64,000 nt of DNA. Origin: Rhizodiscina lignyota. Taxonomy: Eukaryota > Ascomycota > Dothideomycetes > Aulographales > Rhizodiscinaceae. The notes under the pieces are model-generated. The model made no database searches. It saw only the letters and a list, made by a program, of their open reading frames with translations, and was not told where the DNA came from. Location: the NCBI GenBank assembly GCA_010015805.1, contig ML978135.1:186001-250000 (forward strand). Direction: 5' to 3'. Positions 44,301-56,134 of the stretch are shown one piece after another; positions within the stretch are counted from its first letter, which is position 1; every line of letters begins with the position of its first letter. A program made the position numbers and the translations under genes.

Positions 44301-46053
44301 GATAAATTCATCGAGGATGCCGACACCGATGAAGAGTATAGCGACGAAGACGAAGATTATGGGCAGTCTCTCATGCACCAGCTAAAGATGGATGTGGACA
44401 AGGACCATCCTCGCCGTATCAGAGAGCTAAATACATATGATACCGACGACGATTGGGAGGATGACGAGGACGATTATGAATATGTCTTTGAGGGAGAAAC
44501 GGGAAAGACGGAGGAAGGGTTGGAAGAACTAGAGGACGGAGTGGAAGAAACGGAGGATGAAGTGGAAGAGACAGAGGAGAAAAGGGAACAACAGCAGGAA
44601 AGGCGACTTGAGCTGCGCCAGCTAGTAGAGAGGCCACCTTTCAGTGTTGACGGCGCTATGTTCAGACGAACGTTGGAGACCTCGAGAAAAGTTGGCCCCA
44701 TTTTGGAAGGGATCCAGAAATCGCCAGAAGAGCTCAAATGCTCTGAGATCCTCGACAAGTGGCTGGATGATCCCGACGCGCCAGTCATCGATTCCAAAGA
44801 CATACCAGCGGCTTTCAACGAATTCAATGAGAGATACCGGGCAAAGAGTACGTTCATTGCGGTCGCTGATATGCCCTCTGCTAACCATACGTAGTTTTTA
44901 AACAGACTTTTCACGCTGCTGACCTCGAGCCTGGGGCATACGAAAAGTACGACACGGCCAATGCAATGATCGCTGCGGCTACGCCTTATTATTTCGGGAT
45001 CGACGCCTATCGACTCCGATGTCTCCAGACGCTCCAGTGGCTGGGCACCCACCCGAACGAGCATCGCCATGTTGGAAGAGATGTTGCCGCCATGGCCTAT
45101 GCTATGGCCTCGTTCTTTTTCGATCATGGAGATGGCTTCTTTGAATCAGAGAAAGGTTCTGAATTCGCAGCCAGCCTCCTTCAGAGGCAAGCAGAACGTA
45201 GTTTTTCGCTCCCAGATGTGCGAAATCAGACCAGCTCCGCCTACAGACCCAAAGAGTTCTGGGAAGAGTTCGACTCCAAGCAGTTCAGTCAGGCAGAGGA
45301 TTGCGAAGCTGTTAGAGAAATTTACCCACCTAAATGGGATCTCATTGTTCGACCTTAGATAGCAAGATGTAAGTTGCTACAACACCCCTATTTCGACTTG
45401 AGAGTTTTTATGGGGCATGATGAATTGACCTGTCATTCACAGTGTACAAGGCTGGTATGATCAAGCCTACGGATGATGCATCCGGTATAGCGTTCCCTGC
45501 CACCGAGCCAGGTCGAACTGTGCCCGATCTTTTCTTTGATTGGCGTCAAGAAGCCAAAGGGGTAACTTTCCCATCCGATATGCTGGATCCTTCCACCGTC
45601 CCTCCACTGCTTTCTTGCGCTCAGAAGTATGCGTCAAGCAAAGCCAACGCGCGCTTCGCTTTCCTCCGCGTCTGGTCCGCGCCGCATTTCTACCCGCTCA
45701 TGATGGGAGTGGAGAAGCGTAAGATGTGCAGCTTCACCGACAGCGTAGGTCGATGCTGGGAGTGGAAGTTTGTCCCCAAGGACATGCCGTACAGCGATTG
45801 GAGTATTCACTTTTGGGCCAGGAACACGTTAGAGAGGGGCCGTTTTGGGCGATTATGGAGAAAGAGTGTTATGGTCAAGAGAGACGCCATAATTGTGATG
45901 GCGCAGGGTGAGGAGGAACTGAGAAAGCTCGTCACAGGAGTGATTTACGCGGTGCAGACAAAGCCTTGGTTCAGGGAGATTGATTCGTGGAAGAGTTTTA
46001 TCAATGTCGAGTTGGACTTTTTGGAGAAGCTTGATGAGAAGTGGTTGGAGTAA
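41390..46053 (+). pseudogene. Very large gene of unknown function, interrupted at several points
   Basis: Coding character runs for 4.6 kb, giving a protein of about 1,400 residues. It opens with a Cys-rich zinc-like module (MAPQCQALTLSDAKRCSEI, then FCAYHAKQCHGLYRGYK). Next come a long coiled helix (Arg/Glu/Gln-rich, 41850-42110), a Lys-rich disordered part, a conserved core (KAHRVCEAAEYYRQ, RLWRFGFDQYYDVVIWDRF), an extreme Glu/Asp run (about 44440-44600), and a C-terminal domain with PPKWDLIVRP and KPWFREIDSWKSFINVELD. Five clean GT-AG introns remain: 41499-41557, 43371-43430, 43887-43946, 44848-44894 and 45369-45442. Elsewhere the frame breaks with no possible intron. It changes near 41590, 42135 and 42870, where similar coding continues directly in another frame. 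In-frame stops lie at 42121-42123, 42216-42218 and about 45357-45359. I cannot name the family. It is either a decaying gene or an error-rich assembly stretch. Confidence 0.6.
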
Positions 46054-47211
46054 GAAGCGGTGGTACGACCTGAATGGAGAGATAGATACATTTTATGTCC
46101 TTTCCAGAAGGTCATTGCCTGGCCTTCGACGTTCGACAGAACCTTTCAGCTCAAATCAAATCCAAGACGGAACACCTGTTATCTTTGCCTTTACCAAACC
46201 TTGCACGCTTTTCCTTCATAATACTTTACGACCATTATCATGGTCATATAAGAGCAAGGAGACTGCTGCCGGGTTGATTGCTGTCGCTCTCAAGTCTCCA
46301 CCCTCCTCAGAGAGAAGGGTGCCCTGTTGCGACAATCGAAATCACGGGATCGTATCACGCACGTATTCCTCTAAAGATGGGTGGCAAGAATAAACCTGCC
46401 AGCAAAGTGTTGTCGGGTGTCGTTGGGTACGGACATTGGGGGAAATGCACCAGTTCTCGTTGAGTTGACGCGAAATGCATGTGGATCCCGAGGACCGTCA
46501 GAGGTTCGCTCAGAGTTGATGGCTTCCCTCCTAACGTTGGAAGACTTGGGCGAATCTGTCTCTTTATAGCGTGGCAATGGATAGATGAGCAAAACACTGA
46601 AGTTCGCTGCGTTGGCGTAAATACTGAAGCGAAAACCCAAACACAGCTGAGTCCATATTCTCTCACCAGCACAGAGACATGTCGAAGGTAAAGCATTGGT
46701 CAATGGATGACTTAACAGGCAATGCCACAGCGCCAGCAGAAGAAGAAACCTCGCTTCCGCTGCACATATTCAAACTTTATGGGACTCCACTATTTTGTCA
46801 CCCTCGTGATAGCCAACGGTGCTGAGAGTGGGCAAGGGGAAGCTTCACCAATGCAATATTTAGATATCAGACTTTTATATGGCAAGTAACAAAAGAAACG
46901 TTCATGATTGGAGATGGATAGACTGTCCACGTATATCTCATCATAACTTCCAGCCAGCTTCCCAAAGGCAGCCAGCAAAAAAACGTTCTGTTAATACAAC
47001 GCCGGCTTGGACACCGAGCCTGAGAAATCCATAAAACAGTACTTTGAAATACCTTTCATATTCCAGCTTTTTCCTCTAATGTGTATCCGTCAACGTTCCC
47101 ACATCACCAAAGCCATCCAGTGAAGATCATCCAAAGTCCATGCTGCCTGCCCATCCTCTTTGATGTCCTCTCCCGTGCATCGGCTACGGGATCTCTATCT
47201 GGACTATTGAT
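46054..47211. other. Convergent intergenic region
   Basis: About 1.15 kb between facing 3' ends. Short frames only; nothing recognisable. Confidence 0.45.
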
Positions 47212-48052
47212 TCAGCTCGTCCTATCTCTCTTCAAGCGGAATGCTCTCTGATCTCGCAGCCACGTTCTGTAGTCCTTCACACTGCCAATCTTCTCCCCGT
47301 AGTAATCAGGGATCGGATTATTCAAAGACGAATTGGAAGGGTCTGCACGATTCTTCTTTACGCGTGTGAAGAAGTCCTTCTCTTTCTGTTTTCTCGTTAG
47401 TACTCATCCAGCTTCAATATATATCTTATGTCATGAAAGAGAGGCTTAGACTCACCGCCATAATCTCGGGCTTTACACCTCGATACATCGTATTAAACAC
47501 CGCCCCTCCAGCAAATGGACCCATGAGCCACCCAGCGCCCGCAAAGGCGAATGTTGCTATCCCCAGCAGTATGAAGGGGTCCAAGCCAAACGCCGATGCA
47601 CCCCATCGGTCGAAGTCGGATTGACTGAGGTATGCTATGCCCGCCACAGTGGTCCCAGTACAAGTCACGATGGACGCACCGAGATTGATCCGTCTGCGGA
47701 CTTTGCGAAGGCGAAGATATTCGTTCCATGTCAGGGGTGGATGAGATTGCGGAGAAGCGGAGGCAGATGATGCGGAGGCGGCTGTGGAGTTGAAGCGGAC
47801 GAAACGGATGTTAATGGCGGTCCTGTGTGTACGAGGAACGGTAACCTGTGAGGTTGATGGCCTTGGCTTGCTATTCAGGCAGGTATGTCTAGCCTTGACA
47901 GCGACTCGAGTGGTGAAGGACTTTGGCCCCGTACACGCAGGCCGCGGGAAGGCAACGCATTGCGTCACCTTCAGCGGGGCATTAGGTCTGTAACCGGGCG
48001 TTATAGAGCCTGCAGCGGCTCGAATGCAGCGTGGAGAAGTAGTAAACATCAT
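47212..48052 (-). CDS. PAM17: Mitochondrial import motor subunit PAM17, 2 exons, 256 aa
   Basis: Part of the TIM23 presequence-translocase motor in the inner membrane, where it helps organise Pam16-Pam18. Exons 48052-47456 and 47385-47212; the 70-nt intron has GTGAGT, CTAAC and CAG. The first 90 residues are Arg/Ser/Ala-rich with almost no acids, as expected of a mitochondrial targeting sequence. The family core follows: [20 protein letters not shown], then two membrane helices ([15 protein letters not shown] and [18 protein letters not shown]) around the conserved FGLDPFI. The second exon supplies the conserved C-terminus [26 protein letters not shown]. Length agrees with other fungal PAM17 precursors. 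Confidence 0.93.
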
Positions 48053-48659
48053 TTTGGCGGGACGTGAGGGTATTCGTGGCCTGAAGAGAGGTTGATGCCT
48101 TTGACATCAGTTGTGGAGCTTTAACGAGGTCACCGGCCTTGGCATTCATCCCGAACTCCGTACGAGGGTGACAGAATACGGAGTAGTTGAGCACCATCAA
48201 TTGAACGGCGGTAGTAAGAACGAGGTTTGTTTATTAATAAAAATGAGAGCTTCTCTGACAACTCGGTTAAATATATACCAAGCAGCATTAATCCAGAATA
48301 CACAGCTTTAGTTCTGTATTATCTAATAAGGATATGCATCCTCGTGGTTCGACATACTGGAGCTACGGCTCGACTTTTTTGTCACTCACTTTGGCGAGAC
48401 GATGCCTCAGGCTCACATGTGGATGATGAAATTAACAGAGCATCAGAATGCATGGGTTTTCATTGTTCCACGATATCTTTTACTACCGCATGTCGGTATG
48501 TCCGTTTTAGTCACATTGCTCAGCCATGCAAGTCCCGCAAGTCCCCAAACCAAAAGACCACCAGAGTTTGATGTTCGGAAAGCCACTCCGTACGCCGCTG
48601 GTATCAATTATGAAGGCCCGAAATCAATTCGAAGCATCGATTGCCATAGCTCGTCTCCT
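48053..48659. other. Intergenic region between PAM17 and SmB
   Basis: About 0.6 kb, AT-rich near 48230-48330. Holds the PAM17 promoter and the SmB 3' flank. No gene seen. Confidence 0.4.
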
Positions 48660-49622
48660 TTAGCGTCCTCCAAAACCAGGCGGTGGGAAGCCTCTACCAC
48701 CTTGACCAGGGGGGAAGCCACCTGGCGGGGGACCTTGAAATCCACCATCTATAAGAAATTAGGTAATATGATCCACAGTGTTGGAAGTAGTATGCACTTA
48801 CGACCACCAGCGAATCCGTGCGGGCCTGGAGGGAAACCTTCTATTGATCGACTTAGCAAATCCAAAAGAAAAAAAGATGCGAGCAAAAACTTACGACCAC
48901 CAGCGCCAGGAGGTGGTCCACGGGTTGGGAAGCCAGGTGGCGGACCACCGGGAGGAAATCCACCAGGGGGAAATCCTGGAACTGGTCCGCCCACGCCGGC
49001 TACAGGACCAGCCAATCCAATAGGCAGACCACGGCCAGCAGGCCTACTGATTCCAGGGCCGGTAGTAAGTGTCGCTGCAGCGGGTGTACCTCCAGGAACG
49101 CTTGTTGCCAATCTCGTCGCCGAATCCGCAGGTGGTGGACCATCCGCCGACAACGTGGTGATGTTGGATCCGCGGACGATGGCAAGACCAAGTGTACGCT
49201 TTTCTTCTTTTTCGACCGTCGGGCCATCGTCGCCTGGGGGGGGGTTCTTCTTTCGATCATTCCTGGTACGAACTGTGCGATACTCGTCGGTGTCGGCAAG
49301 GACGATATTCATGTGCTAAGCGAACCGTGAGTATTCTGCTGAAGAAGAAAACACGAGATCGGAGAACTTGACATAATACGTACCTTGTCAAACGCCAACA
49401 TTTGTCCAGTGAGCTGGCGGCCGTCTCTGAGAGTTGCGCGCATGCGCCAGTTGAGCTGTGTTTTGGAGTCAGCTTGAGATGCCGACTCAAAAATGACGTG
49501 GTGATACCTACATAGTTTCCCTTTGTGCGCAAAGTGTCAGCTGTTTGTGTCAACCTTCCTTTGCATTTTCAAAAAGGCGAAATGCAGTTGCGGCTTACCA
49601 TCTTGCCTTGCTTGTTCGCCAT
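48660..49622 (-). CDS. SMB1: Spliceosomal Sm protein B, 6 exons, 217 aa
   Basis: Core component of the heptameric Sm ring on U1, U2, U4 and U5 snRNAs. Exons on the minus strand: 49622-49599 (24 nt), 49520-49512 (9 nt), 49455-49384, 49315-48895, 48840-48802 and 48748-48660. The total is 218 codons with the stop. The Sm1 motif (LNWRMRATLRDGRQLTGQMLAFDKHMN) is split by the third intron, and Sm2 is KRTLGLAIVRGSNITTLS. The tail is a Gly/Pro/Phe-rich repeat (GGFPPGGPPPGFP type), as in SmB/N proteins, and is cut by two introns at equivalent GG positions. The 9-nt exon (Gly-Asn-Tyr) is among the smallest in the window. It is divergent from RPL11. Confidence 0.93.
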
Positions 49623-49897
49623 AATTGCTGCTCTGCGCGCGAACGCGGCTCAACTCTCGTTCAGAGGGCGACAGAAGAATTGAGGAGCTCAATGGTGCGT
49701 TGAGGTGGGTGGTGTTGTTTGCGTTTGGAGGAGTGGTGGGTGGTCGCGAGACTCGTTTGAAAAGTCGAGAGCTCGACGGAACATGCCGTGAGCCACGCGC
49801 CAAGCGGTCTTGGCACCTCGCACATCGAAAATCGAACCTCACGAGCTGCGGGAAAACATCAACCATCCACCACCAAATTGCCACGACATCAGCAGAG
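49623..49897. promoter_or_regulatory. Shared divergent promoter of SmB and RPL11
   Basis: 275 bp between two start codons of highly expressed genes. It includes an inverted repeat GTCGAG-AG-CTCGAC at 49764-49777 about midway. The factor that binds it is not known to me. Confidence 0.5.
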
Positions 49898-50548
49898 ATG
49901 GTAAGGCCATCATTGCAAGCTTGCACTTCTCATATTCTAACAAAATTTGCAGGCGGAGAACGACAAGAGCAGCAACCCCATGCGGGAGCTCCGCATCCAA
50001 AAACTCGTCCTCAACATCTCGGTCGGCGAATCTGGCGACAGACTCACGAGAGCGGCAAAGGTGCTCGAACAACTGAGTGGTCAAACTCCAGTCTACAGTA
50101 CGTCTATCACTAGACACATTCTGCAGCTCTGCGGTGGAGTAGGTGCGCAGTCTAACGGTCAATCGTAACAGGCAAGGCCCGCTACACCGTTCGAACATTC
50201 GGTATCCGCCGTAACGAAAAGATTGCCGTCCACGTTACTGTCCGCGGTCCTAAGGCGGAGGAAATCCTCGAGCGTGGCCTCAAGGTCAAGGAGTACGAGC
50301 TCAAGAAGCGCAACTTCTCCGAAACAGGCAACTTCGGCTTCGGTATCAGCGAGCACATCGATCTGGGCATCAAGTACGACCCGGCCATCGGTATCTACGG
50401 CATGGACTTCTACTGCTGCATGACTCGCCCAGGCGAGCGCGTTGCGAAGCGAAGGAGATGCAAGAGCAGAGTTGGTGCGAGCCACCGCATCAACCAGGCG
50501 GAGACGATCAAGTGGTACAAGAACAGGTTCGAGGGTATCGTGCGATAA
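49898..50548 (+). CDS. RPL11: Ribosomal protein L11 (uL5), 3 exons, 174 aa
   Basis: 60S subunit protein that contacts 5S rRNA. Exons 49898-49900, 49953-50097 and 50172-50548. The first exon is only the ATG: the donor GTAAGG follows it directly. Protein: [100 protein letters not shown]. The match runs the full length of the eukaryotic family and its length is standard. The gene is divergent from SmB. Confidence 0.97.
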
Positions 50549-51060
50549 ACTGCTGCAAAAGAGGTGTCTACAATGGGTGGTGATCGATTCTGGCATACAG
50601 CATTCTCAAGGGTTGATGCGTCTCGTAGCATAGCTACAGCAATTCAATCGCGGGCTGCTCACACAGCTTGCTTGGCCTATCTACAGAGCTCTTTGAGCGA
50701 TCACATTTTTCAATGGAGGCTTCACTTGGGTGATTGACCGCATAACCATTGGTGATCTACCATCTGGGGCTTTTCTTCAAAATTCAGAGTCCCTTCTCTG
50801 AAACTATCACCGAGGTAGGTCTGTGATCCGCGTGCCTTACTTCTTCCGTTCTCCAAGCCGCTCGGTTGAATCCGTGACAAAACATGCGGGCTTCATATTA
50901 AAGCGAAAAAGCCGTCTTTATCACACCTACACGACATTTCACATCTATGTACGAGCCATGCATATCCCTGCCACAGGGCAGAGTCTGTTCTATACGCTAC
51001 TATACAGCCATCTAGTTCCATGACCAATTACTCCATCCAGCAGATATGAAACGCACCCAT
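50549..51060. other. Convergent intergenic region
   Basis: About 0.5 kb between facing 3' ends. Nothing else seen. Confidence 0.45.
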
Positions 51061-52856
51061 CTACAGCTTGACCTGAAACTTCGGATAAGTCCTGATGAAC
51101 TCGCCATACCGATTGAACAAAATCGGCAATGGTACCATCGCAAGCGCCAAAAATCCCAGTAGGCTATTGCCCCAGCCCAATCCCAGTGCATTGTACATTT
51201 TTAGACCACCAAGTGGAAGAAGTGCGCCGAACAACGAGCGCGCAACGGCATTAGCAGCTACAGCAGATGCTGCGTGAATGGTGAAAGCGTCGACGAGATA
51301 CGTTTGAATGGTCATCTAAGGTTGTATTAGCTTTCACGCCTCCATATAAATTGAGCTGGAAAACTTACAAAGACAGTCAGCAAACCTATACCCACGAAAC
51401 AGGTGCCGATCAGCGGCACAATCCAATGTATGTGGTACTGCGTCGTCCATCCATATATGAATAGTCCGCTCGGAATGCACAGCGCTCCAGGAAGGGTCAA
51501 GAACAGCGGAAGTCGATCCTCAGGCCTCAGCGGTATTCCTCTCCTCTGTTTGCTCTTTATCACACCATCGCTCACCGGTCCCATAATCGCTAGCCCTAGC
51601 AACATGCCAATACCGAGAGCGATGTACACCAGCCCGGTGACACCCTCGGAGAAGCCATACTGGCCCTGGAAGACAAACGTGAACGTTGTGAAGAGAAGAT
51701 ACAGAATGCCGTACACAAGCGCAGTGTAAGTCGAGAGCGATAATACGATCGGCGAAAGCAGTAGCAGCTTACTCGGTCGCACGATACTCCTCTTGAAGCG
51801 GTTCATTGTCGTCTCGCCTGTGTCGAATTTGCTCCTCAAGTTTGGATTGCCAGTCTCTTTTCGCAGCTTCGCGGCTTTACGAGCTAGGATTACAGGTCCA
51901 TACGTTTCGCGCATGAGGAAAAATGCAACGATGCAAAAGGTCCCGGCTGCAATAGCGATCACCCAGAACACCCATCGCCATCCGACAGCTTGGACGAGGA
52001 AGCCTCCTGCTACTGGCCCTGCCACGGGTCCTGTAATCGCGTCAGTGCAGCCTCACGTGATATGGAAATGAGCAGCTTTACCTATGAGTGGTCCCATAGC
52101 CCATATGGCCATCGCGCCTCCACGCTTCTCAACCGGCATCAGATCAGCAATCGTACCACCGCCCAACGTGATCGGTGTCGCGCCAAAACATCCCTCGAAG
52201 AGCCGGAAGACAATCAGCATGCTCATATTGGTGCTCACCGCGCACGCGACCGTGAAGATTACGAAGACGATGTTGCTGATCAGATACAGCGGTAATCTCC
52301 CGTACATCTCCGATAATGGCGCAACGATAAGCGGACCGATCGTAAAGCCTAGGATGTATATTGACACCACAAATGCCGCTAGCAAATCGGATGTCTCATG
52401 GAACTTCTGCATGACTTGCGGGACGCCAGGCGCGAACATCGAGGAAGCGAGAGGAGTGGTGAATGACAGCAGGGAGAGGATGGCGATGTTGCCCCATTTC
52501 TTTTTCGAGGACCAGTTCATGGGGTTCATAGGATCCTGGTCTGCTGGCTGCTCCCAATCCACAATGTTTGGATCAACTGGCTTTGGCGCCTCCTGCTTCT
52601 GCGCATCGACTGGTACTGTCTCCTCGTCCGAGGAGTCGCGGCTGGGCGTGCCCTTCTCGACGTCCTTGTCAAAGTCTACCTCCAGTGCTTTCGCAGATGC
52701 GTGTTGGTGCTTCTGCTCCTGTTCGTGCTTATCTTGGGGAGAGCCATTTGACTGTTCCTTGTCGGCGTCGGCGTCGTGGCCTTCTTCGTAGGCTTGTGAT
52801 TGTGAGTCGCTGAGATCGTTGATCGCTGGATCTAGGAAGACGCCAGGCGTCGCCAT
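51061..52856 (-). CDS. MFS multidrug/polyamine-type transporter (DHA1 family), 3 exons, 563 aa
   Basis: Probable proton antiporter of the plasma membrane. Exons 52856-52082, 52030-51369 and 51315-51061; introns are 51 and 53 nt and the phase closes. A long hydrophilic N-terminus (about 125 residues, rich in Glu, Gln, Lys and His) precedes the conserved entry [11 protein letters not shown]. Twelve membrane helices are visible with the family motifs [13 protein letters not shown] (motif A), [21 protein letters not shown] (motif B/C region), [11 protein letters not shown] and [13 protein letters not shown]. The C-terminal exon ends [14 protein letters not shown], as in many fungal DHA1 exporters. 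The substrate cannot be read from sequence. No biosynthetic genes adjoin it. Confidence 0.92.
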
Positions 52857-54437
52857 TGTCTGTTGTGATCATGGTGATTAGATGATGCACTTCCATGTTG
52901 TATTGAATGCCGAATATCAAGTATTCAAACTGATGCGCTCGAAATTGAGTCGCGTCGCCTGGCTTTGGCACTGGAACGCGACAAGATTCAAGACGGAGAT
53001 TCGCTTCCAGTCGACATGTCTCGAGCACATCTAGAATATGCCATATCCGTGCCATTGGAGGACGTTTGACACCGGGGCCGAAATGTTTGGATATCGCAAG
53101 GAGATCAGATAAACTCACCCCGTAAAATTGTTAAGGTGCTGACGACCCCTTCTCCGACGGCGCGGTCCGGTACCGAGAGCTGTTGTTGCAGGGTACCACC
53201 CCAGAGTTGCTCTTCTTGAGCTCACAGCGTCGGAAACAAAGCTGGAATATTGAACCGTTTAATTCGATCGTGGATTGAAGTTTTATGGACGTGGTCTGAG
53301 GCTCATAGCAGCAAATGTATAATGAAATCAACCATAGCGCCATTCGGACGCCTCCATGGAGGTTGAGAGCTAACGCCGACGCGCGACTCTTCGTCCGACC
53401 GAGTGGACGAAACTTTGGCCAACGAGCAGTGCCGACCTACCCATGGACCAGCACAAACCGGCACAAAGGTGCACATAACTGGCAAAAGGATCAATCTGAT
53501 GCGCACCGGAACCGAGAAAAAACGGCGTCCGAACGGCAGCTATCATGCACCCCGCGAATCAGTTGCGATCCATTGGCCTCTGCCGTATCCTAAAGGGAAA
53601 TACGATGGTAGAGTCTGGTCTCGCCTCTGTATAGATTGAATGATAGGCCAATTAAATTACTTTGCTTGCTTCAGCTTCTACATCTTCAGTGAAGTGCTGT
53701 CCTACTTCCCGCTAATTGAAAGCCTAAGACACTTGTTAGTCCGAACTCCATGAAATGTTACATTCGCTCTCTTATAGCTGTCAGCTGTACTCTCACTGCA
53801 TACAAACAGAACGGTCGAATTGTCTCCATCAAATGGTACTTTTCCCGGAACTAAACTTCGTTCCGGTTCCGCTGAATACGCGCTCCTAGTCCTATCTGTG
53901 CCCCTGGATGTCTGTCGCGAAGCGGACTTCATTTAGGCTCGGCTCCGAGCTTCGAAGGATGGAGATAAAAGCCGTTCTTCAGCGATCCATCGCTAACAAA
54001 GAATAAAGACCCTCGTCCGCTTAAGTCCGCTGCATAACAAACATTGAGGATAAAAACAAGATCGAGATGTGCATATTCAGCGACATGACCTCTCGATAAA
54101 GTCGAATGGTTACTCCATATCGTCTTTTCGACATATTCAGAAGATACACTGACGTTGTTCGAAAGAGAAGACAAAGTGACATATGCTGCAAGTAAAATCG
54201 ACAAAGTGATTTGATTACAATGGAGAACTTCACCAACTCCCAAAAACGCGACCGGGTTATTGCTGATTCAAACATAGAAAACTGCCCTGAACCTCCAGTT
54301 AAAACGAGGGTGCTCGTCCGCTATCGTTAAGGGCAGGTAATATGGGCTGACCGGCCTGCTTGCTTGACTTTCCGAGAGAGAGTAGGAAGGAGAACCCCGT
54401 AATTACGAACCGGTGAGCATAATAGGCCAGCAAAATC
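52857..54437. other. Intergenic region
   Basis: About 1.6 kb without a supportable gene. Holds the MFS promoter and the RTA1-gene 3' flank. Short frames on both strands have no recognisable content. Confidence 0.5.
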
Positions 54438-55543
54438 TCATTTCTCGGCATTGCTGCGGCGACCCTGTTCTTTGCGGACAACAAGTTTGAAGTTCGCCTC
54501 GCGGTAACGGCCCTGGAAGTTTAGTCCGGGATGTCCTATCGTAAGCAGAATGATACCAATCGACACCATGGCTCCTTCCAGGACCATGTAATCGACCTCG
54601 TCGAACCAGATGTGACCCTTGAAGCCCTGGCTCAACTCTGCTACGCGGAAGGCACAGCGAGTCAAGATGGCGATGGTGGCAATTGCTTGAGCTGATGCAG
54701 AGAATAATTAGCAATATCACGGACACAATCGAAGCGGGGCCCTACCAAGAAGGAAGAATTTGAAGCGTCGTGTTGAACGCAACAGCTCAAAGCGTTCATC
54801 AAGCAAGTCTTCTCTGGCATAACAGCGCCAAAAGAATGCAATGCAAAGAACAATGAAGAACAGCAGGGCAGCCACCTGAAAGATTAGGCCTGCCTGCATG
54901 ATGTGTAGACCAATATTCTCAAAGCTGAAGTTGTCCGCCATGCTCACGATTGTGCCACCTCCCGCTTGAAGTAAAAGCGAGATGAAATCACTACGTACTT
55001 ATTAACCTCATAGACTTGGTGAGTGGCTCGATAATCCATGAGGCAAGACACGTACCTTATGATGAATGTAAATGTGTATGTTCGTGGGCGGAAGTAGGAC
55101 GCTCGCTCGCCGAATGCTACGACCATTCGTGCCAGACAGACGTAGATCGCTGCTGTGAAAAATATGGACGCGATAGTGACACATATCAGGTATCTAAAAA
55201 CGACCTCGGCCATTGATTGCTCTTCGCGCGTGCTGAGGTGCACTTACAGCAAGAACGGGTTCTGCGGGAAGGGGTTGTGGTGCGTCTGAATTCTTCCAAC
55301 ATAACCAAGTACCTCTAGTAGGCATCCAATGGACATGCCAACCAAGTAGCCCCAGGTCCGATACCAAAACCCGAGCGAAAGGTTAAGGGCGAGGCAGAAA
55401 GCGAAAATTGACAGGTACAAGACGTTGCCCGCAAGATTCGGAGCATATGGAAGCTGAGCAAAAAACACCGGATAAATTTTCAGCGTACACTCATCGTAAG
55501 GTACCGTCCTGTTCAGAGCAGGCGAGAAGATGAAACCAGACAT
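54438..55543 (-). CDS. RTA1-like lipid-transporter/resistance protein, 4 exons, 310 aa
   Basis: Exons 55543-55248, 55193-55056, 54990-54746 and 54691-54438; all introns are 54-65 nt and phases close. RTA1-family proteins are seven-helix membrane proteins linked to lipid translocation and azole or sphingolipid-toxicity resistance. Seen: about seven membrane segments, CTLKIYPVFFAQLPYAPNLA before helix 1, the motif GCLLEVLGYVGRI, YVCLARMVVAFGERASYFRP, DFISLLLQAGGGTIVSMADN, and FRVAELSQGFKGHIWFDEVD in the last loop. I used the ATG at 55543; another in frame at 55570 is possible, and an upstream exon cannot be excluded. Confidence 0.85.
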
Positions 55544-56134
55544 GATGAACGGCGGACCAGAAGTGGGCATTAACAAAAGACACGGCGAGTTTGGCAACAG
55601 TATAAGTGATGGTAACGTGGTTTAAGACTTTCAGAGAGTCTAAAGTCATGAAATAAATTGATGGAAAAGCGAAGAACTGATCAAGACAGAGAAAGCTGTA
55701 GCTTCTCAACGAGGATAATATAGAGACTTACCATCAAAGGGCGCGCTGCCAGCGGAGGCCCAGAGTATTATCCGTGGAAGTATTGGAGCCTACACCAGCA
55801 CACTTGAGGAAGTCCTGTACGAGCGATCTCTATATCTATTGAGAATGTGGCTGTCTAGATTGTAGTTCGATGGAACTGCTTGGCGGTGACTTGCGCGTCT
55901 CTCAGGGGAGTGAGAAAGCGTGGCGTTTCGGCGCTAGGCCCAAAGAAGATATGCTGTACGATGCCACCAATTGAGGTTCGCCCCAATTGCCCAAGGCTCT
56001 CCCCATCAATTACAAGTCTTGCGGCCTACAAACTTGATCATAATGGCTCTCTCAGGCTTTAATGGCCATTCTGAAGATGGTCACTTCCGACGAATGTTCA
56101 CGCTGCGGCGCTGTACTTGTCTGAACAGCTGAGG
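55544..56134. other. Divergent intergenic region
   Basis: About 0.6 kb, holding promoters of the RTA1-like gene and of the damaged regulator. No motif assigned. Confidence 0.4.

Noticed and set aside
48402-49319. A 305-codon plus-strand frame rich in Pro and Gly
   Set aside because: It is the antisense shadow of the Gly/Pro-rich SmB exons, which give a full Sm protein on the other strand.
52084-52791. A 235-codon plus-strand frame
   Set aside because: Antisense shadow of the first exon of the MFS transporter.
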